64,000 nt of DNA from Rhizobium giardinii bv. giardinii H152. Lineage in GTDB: Bacteria > Pseudomonadota > Alphaproteobacteria > Rhizobiales > Rhizobiaceae. The notes under the pieces are model-generated. The model saw only the letters and a program-made list of their open reading frames with translations. It made no database searches and was not told where the DNA came from. Shown here in pieces: positions 1-6,887 of this stretch (within the stretch, counting starts at the first letter, position 1; each line of letters starts with the position of its first letter). The position numbers and the translations under genes are program-made. The stretch lies in the NCBI RefSeq assembly GCF_000379605.1, contig NZ_KB902624.1, positions 116,185 through 180,184 of the forward strand, written 5' to 3'.

Positions 1-468
1 CACGTTCATGAAGAAGTTGATGTTCGGCACGATGTCGCGCTTGCTCATTCCGTGTTTCGTCACCTCGATCACGAAGTTGTCGCGGCAGGCGTGCAGGTAT
101 TTGGTGCCGTGGCCGAAGCGCACGGTGTTGCTCTCGCAGGAGCAGGCGCCAGCCGACGTGTCGTGGCGGCCACAGCTGTCGGCCGTCATCGTCAGCATCG
201 TGCGGCCTTCGTTGGAGATGATCCGTGTGCCGGTGCCGACATAGGCTGCGCCCTGTTCCCGCATCGTGTCCTGATTGGAATAGCGCTCGGAAAAATCATC
301 AGCCTTGTAAAACAGTGTGTCGATGGCCTGCTGGCCGTAGCTGTCTTCGATGCGGATCGTCTGTCCCTTGCGCACCAGGCCGGACCACGGCGCTTCGGCC
401 GGAATGAAATGATCCTGCGCGGCATTTTCTATGGTGCGTGCCGGGGAAGTCTGAATGAAATCGGTCAT
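1..468 (-). CDS. DUF1989 urea carboxylase-associated protein 2 (putative carboxyguanidine deiminase subunit), partial
   Basis: The frame opens at ATG 468 and is still open at the window edge, so the C-terminus is missing (156 codons seen). The protein belongs to the DUF1989 family, in the class usually named urea amidolyase-associated protein 2. Visible blocks are GTGTRIISNEGRTMLTMTAD, DSCGRHDTSAGACSC with clustered Cys and His (likely metal ligands), and ACRDNFVIEVTKHGMSKRDI. Known work on such operons shows that paired DUF1989 proteins act as carboxyguanidine deiminase, between guanidine carboxylase and allophanate hydrolase. It starts 12 bases after the stop of its paralogue, in one operon. 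The guanidine role rests on family knowledge plus the upstream riboswitch. A carboxylase gene is expected just outside the window. Confidence 0.88.
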   Translation of the reverse strand, partial: MTDFIQTSPARTIENAAQDHFIPAEAPWSGLVRKGQTIRIEDSYGQQAIDTLFYKADDFSERYSNQDTMREQGAAYVGTGTRIISNEGRTMLTMTADSCGRHDTSAGACSCESNTVRFGHGTKYLHACRDNFVIEVTKHGMSKRDIVPNINFFMNV

Positions 469-480
469 GGTTCGCCGTCC

Positions 481-1299
481 TCAAGCCTGCATTATGGCGT
501 TGTTCTCGAAGCCGCGAACGGCCTCTGCGGTTGCCGTGCGGGCAAGATCGTCGGCAGCCGGAACGGCGGCGCGGAACCGAGTTACGCTCACCGGCGCGGG
601 CGCATAGACCGGATTGGGATCGAGCGGGTGCGGGCAGGTGGAAAGGCAGATGAGCATGTCCATCTCGGCGCGCATCTCGGCATAGTCGCCACTGTTGGAC
701 ATCTTGCCTTGCCAGTGGAAACCACCGTCGTCGTCGATGCGGACAGGCGCAAAGAGGTTGAGCACGCCCGGAATATCGCGGCGATCCAGGCCGATCTTGC
801 CGGCCGCCAGGATGAAGTTGTCCCGCGTGTTGCGGGTCTTTGCGCCTCGATATTTGGCGGCGTTCGAAGCTGCCGTCGATCCGCCCATCAGGCAGTCATG
901 CGCACCGCAGCTATCCTCGATCATCGAAAACATCACGCGGCCCATGTCCGAGAAGATCACCCGGCCCTTACCGAGCGCCGTCGTCCACTGAACCTTGACG
1001 GTATCGACCAGATTGAGCCTCTCGCTGGTATCATTCGCGTTCCAGGCGATCAGCGCAACGGTTGAGGCGCCGTCCTGCTGCTCGATGCGAAGGGCTTCGC
1101 CGCGATTCAAACGGGTCGACCAGTACCAGCCGCCGGGGATCGTTTCCCGATGGATGATTGCTGTTGGTTCGATCGCTGGCGCGGGAAGGGGGCTCGGTGT
1201 CGGAAGTGCCTTGGGAGTGAACTCCAATCCTTTCTTCTGATGTTCTTCGTAACGCTGCCGGTTGGCGGCAATTTCCTCTGCGGAACGTCTGACATGCAT
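481..1299 (-). CDS. DUF1989 urea carboxylase-associated protein 1 (putative carboxyguanidine deiminase subunit)
   Basis: This 272-residue protein is the DUF1989 partner of the next gene. After a charged, Pro-rich N-terminus (about residues 1-45) comes IIHRETIPGGWYWSTRLNRG, the usual start of the family domain. The block EDSCGAHDCLMGGSTAASN follows, with the Cys/His pattern shared with the second paralogue, and then TRDNFILAAGKIGLDRRDIP. Its ATG lies 2 bases after the stop of the ABC ATPase, so the two are translationally linked. Databases name it 'urea amidolyase-associated protein UAAP1'. The operon's riboswitch makes carboxyguanidine, derived from guanidine, the likelier substrate. Catalysis itself is inferred, not seen. 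Confidence 0.9.
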   Translation of the reverse strand: MHVRRSAEEIAANRQRYEEHQKKGLEFTPKALPTPSPLPAPAIEPTAIIHRETIPGGWYWSTRLNRGEALRIEQQDGASTVALIAWNANDTSERLNLVDTVKVQWTTALGKGRVIFSDMGRVMFSMIEDSCGAHDCLMGGSTAASNAAKYRGAKTRNTRDNFILAAGKIGLDRRDIPGVLNLFAPVRIDDDGGFHWQGKMSNSGDYAEMRAEMDMLICLSTCPHPLDPNPVYAPAPVSVTRFRAAVPAADDLARTATAEAVRGFENNAIMQA

Positions 1300-1301
1300 G
1301 G

Positions 1302-2129
1302 CTATCTATCTCCTGACGGGCTGGAAGAGGGGTCGTCCCGGCGAGGACCCTGCAAGACGACCGGGCCGTCCCGGTCAGGGCTGAAGTACGAAAGCTCGCC
1401 CGCGCGGCGGGGCGGCCAGATGGAAATGTCCCGTGTGATCGTGGCGCCGTAGCGCTCCTTCTCCTCCGGCCGGTCGCGCGGCCGCTCGAAGGCGACGACA
1501 CGGGTGGCGAGCGTGAAGGCCTCCCTCATGTCGTGCGTGACCATGACGACGGTCATCTGGGTTTCATTCCATAACCGCTTCATCAGCGTGTGGATCTCGG
1601 CGCGGATGCCGGGATCGAGCGCCCCGAACGGCTCGTCGAGAAGCAGGACCTTGGGTTTCATGATCAGCGCCTGCGCCAAAGCCAGTCGTTGCTGCATGCC
1701 TCCGGAAAGCTGTGCCGGATATTTTGTTTCTGCGCCGGAAAGGCCAACTTCAGTGATAAGTTGCCGAGCTTCGTCGATCGCCGACCGCCGCGCTTGGCCG
1801 AAAAGCTTTGCCTTGTATTTCGAGGCCATCAATTCCTTTCCGAGCAGGACATTGCCGAGCACCGTCAGATGCGGAAAGACCGAATAGCGCTGGAACACGA
1901 CGCCGCGATCCGGACCTGGTTCAGCCGGCAGCGGTTCGCCATCCAGCAGGATCGTACCCCTGGTGGGTCGTTCCTGGCCAAGAAGCATGCGCAGGAAGGT
2001 CGACTTGCCGCAGCCGGAGGGGCCGACGAGCGCGACGAAGGCACGCGACGCGACTGTCAACGACACGTTCTCCAGCACGATCTGATCGCCATATTCCTTC
2101 CAGACGCTGTCGATGATCAGTTCGCTCAT
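1302..2129 (-). CDS. ABC transporter ATP-binding protein (guanidine/urea-type uptake)
   Basis: The protein has 275 residues from ATG 2129. That ATG overlaps the permease stop in an ATGA junction, which decides the start against a longer upstream frame. It has Walker A GPSGCGKST (about 36-44), the signature LSGGMQQR (about 141-148), Walker B VLLLDEP (about 161-167) and the switch His in VTHD. It resembles the SsuB/TauB class of nitrate, taurine and urea-type importers. It energises the adjacent permease and would be cytoplasmic. The C-terminal 40 residues are Pro/Arg/Ser-rich and lack a recognised regulatory domain. Confidence 0.95.
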   Translation of the reverse strand: MSELIIDSVWKEYGDQIVLENVSLTVASRAFVALVGPSGCGKSTFLRMLLGQERPTRGTILLDGEPLPAEPGPDRGVVFQRYSVFPHLTVLGNVLLGKELMASKYKAKLFGQARRSAIDEARQLITEVGLSGAETKYPAQLSGGMQQRLALAQALIMKPKVLLLDEPFGALDPGIRAEIHTLMKRLWNETQMTVVMVTHDMREAFTLATRVVAFERPRDRPEEKERYGATITRDISIWPPRRAGELSYFSPDRDGPVVLQGPRRDDPSSSPSGDR

Positions 2130-2944
2130 CCCTGTTTCTCCAGTTCGGACCAGGGAAAGACGGCGATGCGGATCCGGTCGACGACGAAGTTGGTCAGAAC
2201 GGCAAGCAGGGTGATCCAGACGACATAGGGAAAGATCACGTCCATGGACAGATAACGGCGGACAAGGAAGATGCGGTAGCCGAGCCCGGAATCTGACGAA
2301 ATGGCTTCCGCTGCAATGAGGAACAGCCAGGCAGGACCGAGCTGCAGCCGGACGCAAGTGAGCAGCCGCGGCAGGATCTGCGGCAGCACGACGCGAAGGG
2401 CGATCTGCCACGAGGAGCCGCCCAGCGTTTCCGCCTTGACGATCTGCTCGCGCGGCAGTTCCAGCACTTTCAACGCCAGGTCGCGGATCATCGTCGGCGC
2501 GACGCCGATGGTGATCAGTGCGATTTTCGAAGCTTCGCCAAGCCCCATGACGATGAACAGAAGGGGCAAGAGCGCAAGCGGCGGCACCATGGAAACGGCG
2601 GCGACGAAGGGGGCGAGCAGCGCCCGAAGATAGGGCAGCATGCCGATCGCCATGCCGATCAGCAGCGCCGTCGCGGTCGAAATGCCCAGACCTGCGAAAA
2701 GTCGGATCAGGCTTGCGGCGGTATCGGACCAGAGCAGATAGTCGCCTGTGCGCGCATCCGGCAGGAACGCCAGCCGGTTGACGGCGTCGGCAAAGCCCGT
2801 GAGGCCGGGCAGCAGCTTGTCATTGGCATTTTCCGCCAGCCGTGCCGCCGAACCCGCCGCATAGGCGGCAACAAGCAGGACGAAGGGCAGAAGCATGAGG
2901 GCAAGTTGTGCGCCTCGGTTCGGCCTGGTGTTGATCCAGCGCAT
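2126..2944 (-). CDS. ABC transporter permease (guanidine/urea-type uptake)
   Basis: This 272-residue integral membrane protein is of the BPD_transp_1 (SsuC-like) family. It has a first hydrophobic segment (LALMLLPFVLLVAAYAAG, near residues 15-32), a periplasmic loop and about five further segments. The cytoplasmic coupling region is ETLGGSSWQIALRVVLPQI, the family EAA loop that docks on the ATPase. It lies between the binding protein (67 bases upstream) and the ATPase (4-base overlap). Substrate choice is inferred from the operon leader and the co-transcribed DUF1989 pair. Confidence 0.93.
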   Translation of the reverse strand: MRWINTRPNRGAQLALMLLPFVLLVAAYAAGSAARLAENANDKLLPGLTGFADAVNRLAFLPDARTGDYLLWSDTAASLIRLFAGLGISTATALLIGMAIGMLPYLRALLAPFVAAVSMVPPLALLPLLFIVMGLGEASKIALITIGVAPTMIRDLALKVLELPREQIVKAETLGGSSWQIALRVVLPQILPRLLTCVRLQLGPAWLFLIAAEAISSDSGLGYRIFLVRRYLSMDVIFPYVVWITLLAVLTNFVVDRIRIAVFPWSELEKQG

Positions 2945-3011
2945 GACATGGCTCCGTTGATGGAGGGAAGAGGGCGGCGCGGTAAACCCGCACCGCCGAT
3001 CGGCGCAACGC

Positions 3012-4085
3012 TCAGAGCGAACCGTCAGCCGCGGCCTTCATGTAGGTCTCGGTGAAGCGCAGCTTGACGTTACCGCTGTCGCCGAGAACCTTGCCATCAG
3101 GCATTTCGATGCCGATGACATCGGCCGAGGCCGCTCCGCTGCCGAGCAATCCCTTTTCGAACAGGAAGTTGCGCACGAGGTCCATCGTCTTCGGCAGGCT
3201 GGGCGACGCCGTAAAAGCCATCGCGTCGGCGGGCTTGTCGAATAGCTTGGTGGCGGCGATTTGGGCTTCGAAGCCCTTCAGATCGGTTCCTGATGCAGAG
3301 CCCATCGCTTCGCGTGCCGCCTTGCCCTCGTCGGTATCTGCCGTCATCAGCGCTGCGGTTTCATACCAGATGCCGGCGAGCGCCTTGCCGAAGTTCGGAT
3401 TGTCCTTCAGCACGTCGGTATTGGCGACCATCAGGTCGATGATTTCGCCCGGGATTTGCGAGCTGTCGAAAACCTTTTTGGCCGTCGGATCTTCGAGAAT
3501 GGTCGCAACGAGCGGGTTCCAGGTGACGACTGCCGAGACATCGGCTGTCTTGTAGGCGCCGACCATGTCGGCGTCCGAGGTGTTGATCACCTTCACATCC
3601 TGTTCTGTCAGCTTGAGGCTTTCAAGCGCCCGGGCGAGCAGATAATGCGAGACGGAAAACTCGACGAGATTGACGTTCTGGCCTTTCATGTCGGCAAGGC
3701 TCGCTTTGTCCTTGAGAATGACGGCATCGTTGCCGTTGGAGAAGTCGCCGACGATGACGGCCGTCGTATCGACACCACCGGCCGCCGGAATCGAGAGACC
3801 GTCCATGTTGGTGAGCGTGACGGCGTCGAAGGCACCGGCGGTGTACTGGTTCATCGACTCCACGTAATCGTTGAACTGGGTGACTTCGATCGTGAGGCCG
3901 TATTTGTCGGCCCATTTCTTGACGATTCCATTGTCGGCCGCGTACCCCCACGGCATCCAGCCGACATAGATCGACCAGGCGACCTTGAAATCGGTCTTTG
4001 GTGCAGCGAAGGCGCTTGACGTCATGCCGACCGCCAGCGAAGCGGCAAGCGCGGTGATCGAGAGCATTTTCGAAAAATTCTGCAT
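3012..4085 (-). CDS. ABC transporter periplasmic substrate-binding protein (urea/guanidine type)
   Basis: This 357-residue secreted protein has a clear signal peptide (basic start, hydrophobic core SITALAASLAVGMTSS, likely cleavage after AFA at about residue 27). The mature start, DFKVAWSIYVGWMPWGYAADNGIV, is typical of the NMT1/TauA-like binding proteins annotated as 'putative urea ABC transporter substrate-binding protein'. The ATG at 4085 follows a purine-rich AAAAGGGAAATGCG ribosome site. It is the first gene after the guanidine-I riboswitch, so its expression should rise with the ligand. Guanidine, rather than urea, is therefore the suggested cargo. Confidence 0.93.
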   Translation of the reverse strand: MQNFSKMLSITALAASLAVGMTSSAFAAPKTDFKVAWSIYVGWMPWGYAADNGIVKKWADKYGLTIEVTQFNDYVESMNQYTAGAFDAVTLTNMDGLSIPAAGGVDTTAVIVGDFSNGNDAVILKDKASLADMKGQNVNLVEFSVSHYLLARALESLKLTEQDVKVINTSDADMVGAYKTADVSAVVTWNPLVATILEDPTAKKVFDSSQIPGEIIDLMVANTDVLKDNPNFGKALAGIWYETAALMTADTDEGKAAREAMGSASGTDLKGFEAQIAATKLFDKPADAMAFTASPSLPKTMDLVRNFLFEKGLLGSGAASADVIGIEMPDGKVLGDSGNVKLRFTETYMKAAADGSL

Positions 4086-4160
4086 CGCATTTCCCCTTTT
4101 TGCTTTTCTTCAAAAAAGGGATCGGCATGGACCATCGCGCCGCCAATCCCTTGGCTAACG

Positions 4161-4263
4161 AGGTCTCCCGGGCTTTTGTCCCGCCGTGCACCCGGCGGGA
4201 TGTCTCCCCAACCGGTGGCAGCTCTCGGACCAGCACGCTTGTCGAAACGCCGGAACCCTAGCC
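4161..4263 (-). promoter_or_regulatory. Guanidine-I riboswitch (ykkC-yxkD class) in the operon leader
   Basis: Read on the minus strand, the leader contains the conserved blocks of the guanidine-I aptamer in order: CTAGGGTTCCGG near 4262, CTGGTCCGAGAG near 4231, and ACGGCGGGACAAAAGCCCGG followed by GAGA near 4165. The two arms and the loop spacing fit the class. It lies about 75 bases upstream of the binding-protein ATG, in the position of a cis-acting leader. The class is known to sense free guanidinium. The expression platform (terminator or Shine-Dalgarno masking) was not resolved by eye. Confidence 0.93.
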
Positions 4264-4457
4264 ACCAACTCTGCAGTTTAACAAGCAAAGGCCGTGCCAA
4301 ACTTTAAGTAGTTGATTTTGCGTGATTCATTGAGGAGGCACATTGCCCACCGCGAAAAGTGCATGCACTTGCACATCCTTTGGGCGCCTTGCGCCTCTTA
4401 AATCATCAGTCCTCAATTTCGGTTAGGTGCCGAGTACATCACGTCCGATCGGGTCAG

Positions 4458-4763
4458 TTAGATTCCCAACCCGCCGAACTCCTCGGCGTCGTCCCCTTCC
4501 CAGGGTAAGGGCATGGATGCACGGCTGCGATTGGCGGATGGCATCGGCATCCAGCATTTCAGCTCCGGCTCGGCATATTCAATGACGCAGCCCGGTGAGG
4601 AATCTGAGGCGCGCCAACCCTCTGCGCCAAACTGATCGCCCTTCGACCAGTAGGCGAGGTCAACTTCCGCGGGCCCCTGTTCAGAGGGGCGGACCGTGAC
4701 GAGGATCCGACTGCCGTCTTTCGGCGCGCTTGCCATGTGGCGCCACCTGTCTGGCTCGTCCAT
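4458..4763 (-). CDS. Conserved hypothetical protein, 101 aa
   Basis: A small soluble protein beginning MDEPDRWRHMASAPKDGSRI. The W-x-x-M-x-x-APKDG-x-x-ILV opening resembles a short domain seen in many proteobacterial and phage hypothetical proteins (DUF551-like; family assignment uncertain). The ATG follows a good AGGAGAG ribosome site with 7-base spacing. Acidic residues dominate the C-terminus (WEGDDAEEFGG). No catalytic motif is visible. It stands alone between the riboswitch leader and the GSCFA gene, on the same strand as both. Function is unknown. Confidence 0.7.
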   Translation of the reverse strand: MDEPDRWRHMASAPKDGSRILVTVRPSEQGPAEVDLAYWSKGDQFGAEGWRASDSSPGCVIEYAEPELKCWMPMPSANRSRASMPLPWEGDDAEEFGGLGI

Positions 4764-5059
4764 CGTTTTTCTCTCCTGCCTTCCTGGTGGAGTGTCGCCT
4801 CGCCATCGAAAGCGGTCAACTCAACTTTGCACGCGCCACCCTCTCGAGACGAGCCGTCAAAAATTTGACTACTGTTCAAGAGCGGCATGCCGTTCCCCCG
4901 CCCTTTCACTACCAACAGCTTAAAATTCTCGGCAGTGCCGGGCAAGCATCCTCGTGGGAGACTTGGGCCCCGTCGGTGCGTCGGGCGCCGTGGTGGGCGC
5001 CATTTGGCCACCGTCGTCATGTCCCGCTCCCCTTTCTACACTCATCGACGGCGATGATT
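4764..5059. other. Intergenic, no gene recognised
   Basis: About 300 bases between two minus-strand genes. It should contain the promoter of the 101-aa gene. No RNA gene, repeat or plausible reading frame was recognised. Confidence 0.4.
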
Positions 5060-6313
5060 TTAGAAGGATGCGAAAGCAAAAGCCGCCCAATTGATGGCGC
5101 TGTCGAGCGCAGCAATACCAACGACCAACTTGAGTGCGCGCGTCCCGACGGTCTTCAGGTTCTTCCGCCTGTTCTCGTTTGCAGCCGCTTTTTCAAGTTC
5201 TTTCAGGCGCCTCCGCTCGACGAAGATTTGCTCCCGCTCCAGCCTGCGGGCCTCGAGACGGGCGTTGATCTTTGCTTCCTTCTTGATGGCCCGGTGTTCA
5301 GCGTAAGAGACGGCATCGCGATTGCGCATGGTCTCGCCCTTGCGCAGGTCCATCTCCCAAGCATGATTATAGGCATCGATCATTTCGCTCTCCGTAATGC
5401 CGGGAGCGCAATAGTAATGCTCGAACATCTTCATGTTGAACGTCAGCACGTCGGAACGGACATGGCGGCGGTCGTCACCCCACTGGTTGCGATAGATCCG
5501 GGTGACGGCTTCATAGCTCGGGAAGTAGAACAGTTTTCCTTCGTCTTGATGCGTCGTCAGGAACTCGTCCAATGCGCTTCGCAATGTCGCCTTCGAAACC
5601 GCGTCGGCAGTCATGCAGGAGACAGCACGGAAGGTCGCCGTCAGCGGGATGGGGGAGACGGAGAAGAGGACTTTGGCATTCGGACGGAAACGCCGGATCA
5701 AGCCATAGATCGAACGCAGGTTTGCCAATGTCTCGGCATGGCTGGCCGCCCTAAATTTATGACGATGAGGGTCGTAGCTGTCCGCGGGTACCGCTCTCCA
5801 GAAGACTTCCCCCGTCGGTTCGTCGTACCAGAGTTCGGACAGGCCAAGCGTTATAATGAACAATTCGGCCTGATCGAACAGCTCTTTCGTCTCCAGACGA
5901 ATGCTCTCGTCGTAAGCGTAATCCTCGCCCTTCTTTCCCTGCCAGACGTCAGCAGTGGGATGCTTGTTCAGCCAGGCCCACTCGAACTGCTGAAGGATCG
6001 CGAAGGTGTTGACCATCCCGTCACCCATCTTCGTGACATAGGCTTTGTTGTCGCGCTTATTCAGGACGTTATAGCCACGGTCGTGCAGATAGGTGCTGAT
6101 GTTGGTTGCGAAGCACGAGCCAAAGGCAACGATGGGCGTTGTTTTGGTCACGAATTTCTCGGCCGGCTTCCAGCCCTTCATGACGTACTCATCGACGGCA
6201 TTCGGCTTGCTCAGCGAGGCATCGGTGGGATGAAAGTTCGTGTTTGCTCCCCGGTAAAAACTGCGTGAGGTACGGCGCGTTTCGCCATCCTGTTCGAAAG
6301 CAAACGTCGACAT
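5060..6313 (-). CDS. GSCFA domain protein
   Basis: A 417-residue protein with the family-naming motif FGSCFATNIS (GSCFA at residues 65-69). Further conserved blocks are FIITLGLSELWYDEPTGEVFW, VLFSVSPIPLTATF and YFPSYEAVTRIY. This is the arrangement of the GSCFA family, thought to be SGNH-hydrolase-like; the Ser/Asp/His catalytic set is plausible but unproven. Residues about 325-385 are strongly charged and helical, probably a coiled coil, and the last 25 residues form a hydrophobic segment that could anchor the protein. Polysaccharide-related roles are proposed for relatives. No surface-polysaccharide neighbours are present here. Confidence 0.88.
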   Translation of the reverse strand: MSTFAFEQDGETRRTSRSFYRGANTNFHPTDASLSKPNAVDEYVMKGWKPAEKFVTKTTPIVAFGSCFATNISTYLHDRGYNVLNKRDNKAYVTKMGDGMVNTFAILQQFEWAWLNKHPTADVWQGKKGEDYAYDESIRLETKELFDQAELFIITLGLSELWYDEPTGEVFWRAVPADSYDPHRHKFRAASHAETLANLRSIYGLIRRFRPNAKVLFSVSPIPLTATFRAVSCMTADAVSKATLRSALDEFLTTHQDEGKLFYFPSYEAVTRIYRNQWGDDRRHVRSDVLTFNMKMFEHYYCAPGITESEMIDAYNHAWEMDLRKGETMRNRDAVSYAEHRAIKKEAKINARLEARRLEREQIFVERRRLKELEKAAANENRRKNLKTVGTRALKLVVGIAALDSAINWAAFAFASF

Positions 6314-6640
6314 CTATACTCCCCCGACTGTATTTATGACGCGCCACAACCAATATCTGATACGGAACGATTTTGTCTATGCCTGTCTTGCAATTATGCG
6401 CGGCGGCTGTCGTGACATTTGCCCTTATGTGACCTCGATCGCTATTATGGAGAGCAGCCGCAGCAGGTGAGCCGTAGCGCCACCACCCCGATCGCTGCAC
6501 ATCGCCTTCTTCACACTCGGTACTAGCGTGATGAATTGACCGGCGGCTTTCAAGAATGTTCCCGCGTGCGCGTCCAATGGCAAAGAAGAGGGCATTGCCG
6601 ACTGGCTGCTTTCACATACCATCGTGATTCAGGGCTCACC
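6314..6640. other. Intergenic, no intact gene
   Basis: The 327 bases upstream of the GSCFA gene and before the IS remnant. A 65-codon minus-strand frame (6425-6622) is open but has no recognisable ribosome site or family resemblance. The region is more likely a junction left by the IS-related event next to it. Confidence 0.35.
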
Positions 6641-6750
6641 ATGAGCTGATATGACCTGGTAGACGTTGAATGGCGCCTGATCGAGCCGCTGCTACCCAAC
6701 AAGCCGAGAGGTTTGCCCTTGTTGATGATCTGCGCGTGCTAAGTCGAGTG
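6641..6750 (+). mobile_element. Remnant of an IS5-family transposase, 5' end only
   Basis: Translation from ATG 6641 gives M-S-stop-YDLVDVEWRLIEPLLPNKPRG, the N-terminus of IS5-group transposases (commonly MSRYDLTDFEWRVIEPLLPNKPRG). A stop replaces the third codon. A frameshift near 6715-6720 moves the continuing similarity (VDDLRVLS, 6721-6744) to another frame. Similarity then ends and the rest of the element is absent. No terminal inverted repeat was found. It is a dead fragment that marks past insertion and deletion next to the SH3 gene. Confidence 0.8.
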
Positions 6751-6887
6751 CAGTGCCGTAATACACTCCACCACCGGATGATGTTGAGGGGACGACATGC
6801 TCGTGCGTGGCAACGGCCGTCGTGACACGGGGCAGATCCACTTGCGCCGATAAGCAGAATAGATTGCACCTGCTGCTTTCGCGGCGG

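Noticed and set aside
4730..6268. A 512-codon plus-strand frame over the GSCFA gene
   Set aside because: The minus strand encodes all GSCFA motifs. The plus frame has no ribosome site or recognisable domain.
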